This document shows positions 60,210 to 64,000 of a stretch of 64,000 nucleotides of DNA, piece by piece. The translations under genes and the position numbers were made by a program. The first letter of the stretch is position 1. Each line of letters starts with the position of its first letter. This DNA is from Liquidambar formosana (taxonomy: Eukaryota > Streptophyta > Magnoliopsida > Saxifragales > Altingiaceae): assembly GCA_039720395.1 (NCBI GenBank), contig CM077832.1, forward strand, positions 744,001 to 808,000, in the 5' to 3' direction. The notes beneath the pieces are model-generated. The model saw nothing but the letters and a program-made list of their open reading frames with translations. It made no database searches and had not been told where the DNA came from.

Positions 60210-60675
60210 TGATTTATTCATTTTTATGAATAAGCTTGAAATAATTTTTTTCATTGAGCCCACCTCAAAGAGTATTTAAATAGTTAGATTATTTTAAATA
60301 TTAATGTACTTATTAGGTCGAGTAATACTTTATTGGTGAGTGAACGAGTAATACTTTATTCAAGGTTAGACAGTAAATTATAATTTTAAAAGGAAAATTG
60401 TTTGGAACCGCGGGTCCAAATATCCAATTTTATGAATCCAACTTTTCGGTTTCAAAGTTCAAGAAGATTTTGCAACTTGGACCAATAGTTCAAGGGGTTT
60501 TATATAATTTACCCTTAAAAATGTGCATTAAACGGTTAAAAAGATTTTAATTTATATCAATTTTTTGTCCAACTGGTAATCAATTAATCATTAAACTACG
60601 CGGACTACCATTACTCTTTACTACAACGGGCTATCATATTAAATTGTTAATCATACTTTTTCCTCTTTTACTTTA
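60210..60675. other. AT-rich intergenic stretch
   Basis: No gene or element is recognised. Confidence 0.4.
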
Positions 60676-61208
60676 CTAGATATAGGTACACGTACGTTGC
60701 ACGTGATTATTTTTCAATAATATGATATATAAATGAAAGAATAATTTTTAAAGGATTAAATATTAATATCGGTTTGGTTAGATTTTTACTTCTAATAAAA
60801 CTTATAGTGAGTAGTATAACTAATTTAAAAAAATTTAACTTAATAACAAATAAATTTAGAATATAATAATTCCCAATAATAAATAGTAACATAATATTAT
60901 ATTGATTAATCACAAAACTTCAACAATTTGAAATGAAAATTTAAATAAAAAAAATTAATCATTATTGAAGATAATGACTCTGTATAAAACTCTAATGAAA
61001 TACAAAGAGAAATATTTTTCATATAAGTTAACTATAAAAGCATAAATATCTCCTATATAAACTTTATTACAATAGTAGTTGTCATCTATTCAACTACAAT
61101 AAGATTAAAAGGGTGCAAAAGGGTAGTTGTGCATTTAAAATTTAAAATAAGGGTATATTAGTCAATCAAAAGTTTTTCTCACATTAAGCTTTTTATAGGT
61201 AGTATATA
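60676..61208 (-). mobile_element. Non-autonomous Helitron on the minus strand, ~533 bp
   Basis: On the minus strand it starts near 61208 with TATATACTACCTATAAAAAG, ends with an ACGTGC...ACGTGT hairpin-like region, and finishes CTATATCTAG (60679-60676) before T. Both ends resemble the Helitron at 26492-26888, so they belong to one family in opposite orientation. The first two bases appear to be TA rather than TC. Confidence 0.7.
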
Positions 61209-61228
61209 TTATTATTATTATTATTATT

Positions 61229-61420
61229 ATTTTTTTTTTGGTTTGATCGTCAAGGTGTCCAGACCAACTTGCGTACACCTCAACTTAAGGACGCACTCTT
61301 CCATATTGGCTTAGTGCATTCAGGAATTAATTCCTGAAATATTCCCTAAAGAAATCGAACTCAAATTAATAGAATAAAAAGACTCTCCTCTTACCAACTA
61401 CCAACTAGACTAACTCTCAA
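61229..61420 (-). mobile_element. tRNA-derived SINE with A-tail
   Basis: On the minus strand, GTTAGTCTAGTTGG (complement 61401-61414) is a good box A and GAGTTCGATTTC (complement 61351-61362) a good box B, 39 bp apart. The element ends in an A-tract (complement 61230-61239) followed by (TAA)n, directly next to the Helitron 5' end. Confidence 0.7.
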
Positions 61421-62479
61421 TAATATGAGATATCGTTCAACTAAATGTCAGGTACAACTGATAAAAAAAACCAATTCCATACATCTTCCATAAAGATAAA
61501 ACAAAAGTTTCTTCATTGTTAAATCAAGTTCAAGAAACATTTATATTATGACCCCAATTAGCCATAAAATCTGCAGCTCCATTTGCATGTTTGAACTTCG
61601 AAGATATGTCGCACAGCAATCGCCTCAAAAAATTATCCTTAAGCTTGTAACGATCCATAATCAGATGGGAAATGTTCCAAGGAGTATGATAAACCTTCTA
61701 CACGATCTTGATGAGAATCTCATAATCGCCTTCTATTTGGACCATTTCGTAGCCCCAGTCAACGAGCAGCAAAAAAAACAGTCCAAAAAGCAATTTATCC
61801 TGCGACAAGGACACAAACATTACGCAAGCACAATGCTGAAGCCATCAGAGGTTCCCAACAATGTAACCTTGAGGGGTGAACTGAGTGATCCTAAGGCCTC
61901 TTGCTCCTTGGGTTCAATTCTCATCACTATATCTTAAAGCTACTCTCATTTGTCCTGTAATTGCTTGGTAGTACTAGGCCTGGTAATTTGGGCAGGTTGG
62001 TTGGGTCTGGGTTTAAGATAAATGGGTTGGGTTGGGTCATTAATGTGTTATGTAATTTGTGCCATTAATGAATTGGGTTATGCCCAACCCAATTACTATG
62101 CAAACCAACCTGTAACCGATCCAATTATGACCCGGCCTAGATTTAAACCCAATCTACATTCTGACCTCACCCATTTTCTAACCTGACCCATTTTGTGTTC
62201 TAGGTTTTTTTTTCTATCTCTCTCTCTCTCTCAAAACGCTCTCTCTCTCTCTCTCTCTCTCAAAGAGAATAAAAGAAGTTTCCCATGAGTAAGCGGTACC
62301 ATCTCTTACAAACAACTTGAAAAAAATTAAATGCAGCTCATATAATTAAATGGAAAAGCAACATGAAAAAATTTAAAGATATCCCAGAGACCTTATACAA
62401 TTTTGACGATGAACAAAAAATTCAAGATTGAAGAAAGATATCCTAAATTGAACAAAAAATAAAAAAGTTGAAGATATGA
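61421..62479. other. Non-coding stretch with hAT-like repeats and (CT)n
   Basis: TAGGCCTGGTAATTTGGGC at about 61975 followed by repeated GGGTTGGGT / ACCCAACCC words looks like a hAT-type terminus with subterminal repeats; no second end was found. (CT)n tracts lie at 62214-62262. The 129-codon frame at 61548-61937 shows no domain; it resembles decayed retrotransposon sequence, but I cannot place it. Confidence 0.35.
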
Positions 62480-62675
62480 TTTTTTTTTTTTTTAATATTA
62501 ACTATTAGGAGTATCCTAGGTCTTACTTCCGCTAAAGTTTCGAGCCAAACTATTCTCCTAACGACCCGTGTAAGATATCTTATACCCACACAAGCAGTAA
62601 TCTCTATGAGAAATTGAAACGATGACCTCTGAAAAATACACCTAAAATCTGACCGCTCAACCAACCTTGCAAGGG
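62480..62675 (-). mobile_element. tRNA-derived SINE with A-tail
   Basis: On the minus strand, GGTTGAGCGGTC (complement 62651-62662) fits box A and GTTTCAATTTC (complement 62610-62620) fits box B at normal spacing. The other end is an A-tract (complement 62480-62493). Confidence 0.65.
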
Positions 62676-63245
62676 CACGAAGATATGATTTCTTTTCTCA
62701 CAATTTTTGGCTATAGATATTACACCCTTTCATGAGTACAATGGCGTGAAAATAAGTCATCAACAGGTTCGCATCCAGCCAAAAGGCAGCTGAAATAAAC
62801 CCTCCAAAATTAAAACCTTTTTGTTTTGAATTTAATTTACCATCATGACAAGCAGATGAAATCGGTAAATTTATTTAACATAAAATAATACATAGTAATA
62901 CTAAGAAAATTAATAATAATAATAATAATACCCACCTACCATCCAAAGGCCAACAAGATAAAACACAAACATAAATGCAGTCGGTGGGATAAAGCTGAAA
63001 AGTAAACGGACCCACCAAACTCATCATATATATATATATATATATCATCAAGTAAACATGTTACAAATTCCCCGCGCGAAAGCAAATCCTCACCGTTGGT
63101 TTGAAATGAATGGCTTACATTAAAAGAAGCTTAAAAATGCATTTTAAATCAAAACATCCTACCCGGTTCTGCAACCATCTTCCTCGGCAAGAGCCACAAA
63201 CGTCACTCCTCTCTCTCTCTCTCTCTTCATTCTCTCTCTCCCACT

Positions 63246-63450
63246 CTAGGAAGCACGGACACGGCTAAAATGGTGCCGTGGCTGTGTCCGACACGTGTCG
63301 GACACGGACACGCTTTCGACACGCCTCCGACACGTGTCAGACACGGTTTCAAAGTGTCCGGAAAAAAAAAAAAGAAAAAGAAAAAGGGACACAGCTTGGA
63401 CACGGCTTGGACACCTGCGAGATACGGTTCAGACACTTTGTGGACACGGT
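63246..63450. mobile_element. hAT-type terminus with dense GACACG subterminal repeats
   Basis: CTAGGAAGCACGGACACGG at 63246 matches the ends of the elements at 2322 and 37626 (CTAGGAAACACCGACACC in the latter). The next 200 bp hold more than ten GACACG/CGTGTC words. A second end and a target duplication were not found before the window edge. Open frames over this stretch in all phases are a by-product of the repeats. Confidence 0.55.
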
Positions 63451-64000
63451 AAGAGAAGTTCACAACAAGGCCTTCATCGTCGACGGTAGTGGACATCCGT
63501 AGTCTGCCGGAAAAATCAACCAAAAAAAAGAAAGAAGAAAAAGGAAAAAAAAGAAATCACAGTTGCCGGAGGTGGACGAAACGCCTCTGCAAATTGTCGG
63601 CGTGTAGGCCTCCCTGCTCTCTCCGATTCTCTCTCCATCGCTCTCTTCTCTCCCTGCGTTTCTCGGTGCCCTCTGCAAATCGTCGGTGGTTGGACGCATG
63701 GAGAATGGTGTGGGCTGTTTACCAAACAAAAGAAGAGTATTGGGGGTGGGTGGGTGTGTGTGTGTGTGACAGTGATGTGGGGGGGGGGGGGGGTGATGAC
63801 TGATGACCTTTTGTCATGCCTCCCACAGCTGTAAAGTTTGTTTTTAACCGGAACAAGTTTTATGGTTTCCAAATTGTAACTATAGTTAGTATATGAAAAA
63901 AACTAAAATAAAGGTGTAAAGGCAAACAATAATTTTTTACATAGGGCATACGTCCCCTAGAATGGAATGCAAACAACAATTATCCCATATATACATATAT
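63451..64000. other. Window end: possible leader-like region, (GT)n and poly-G
   Basis: A CT-rich, GC-richer stretch (63550-63700) resembles a plant 5' leader, but no coding frame with a known domain follows. (GT)n at about 63754-63768 and a run of 15 G at 63779-63793 are simple repeats. Confidence 0.4.

Noticed and set aside
63270..63523. Overlapping open frames in five phases near the window end
   Set aside because: They are produced by GACACG repeats and A-rich tracts in a transposon end. No domain or start context supports coding.

Overview
This window is nuclear DNA from a flowering plant, most likely a eudicot. The evidence is genes with short exons and GT-AG introns, plant-type GRAM-domain and TRAP-beta proteins, AT-rich intergenic DNA, and many plant transposons (Ty1/copia, LTR remnants, Helitrons, hAT, MULE, SINE). 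I see no bacterial gene, operon, CRISPR array or tRNA/rRNA gene. I could not identify the species.

Only two host genes look intact. One is a GEM-like/FIP1-type GRAM-domain gene on the plus strand (23151-24720, three exons, 286 aa). The other is a translocon-associated protein beta subunit gene on the minus strand (53351-49350, five exons, 193 aa). All other copies of these genes are broken.

Layout. 1-4357: gene-poor DNA, then GEM-like pseudogene 1, which is joined to a LINE-type RNase H fragment and split by a hAT element. 5427-14205: a tandem array of a ~1.49-kb unit (four full copies and one partial), broken by a 1988-bp solo LTR that carries an array of palindromes with a GACGTC core. 14800-16942: a spliced RPA1-like gene remnant ending at a Helitron 3' terminus. 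17-22.4 kb: a MULE-type MITE, LTR-element remnants, a SINE and a second solo LTR. 23.1-36.2 kb: the intact GEM-like gene and copy A of a large segmental duplication, ending in a TRAP-beta copy without exon 1. 36.2-53.2 kb: copy B, beginning with GEM-like pseudogene 3 (two hAT elements and a nested pair of MULE-type elements inside it) and ending in the complete TRAP-beta gene. 54159-60204: a Ty1/copia element with almost identical LTRs but no gag, protease or integrase core. 60.2-64 kb: a minus-strand Helitron, SINEs, a hAT-like terminus and simple repeats.

The window is best read as a locus built by old tandem duplication of GEM-like genes and their downstream DNA, then a younger duplication of about 17 kb, with transposons landing before and after. 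A family of minus-strand units of unknown function occurs six times and is the least explained sequence here. I found no obvious new multi-gene system.
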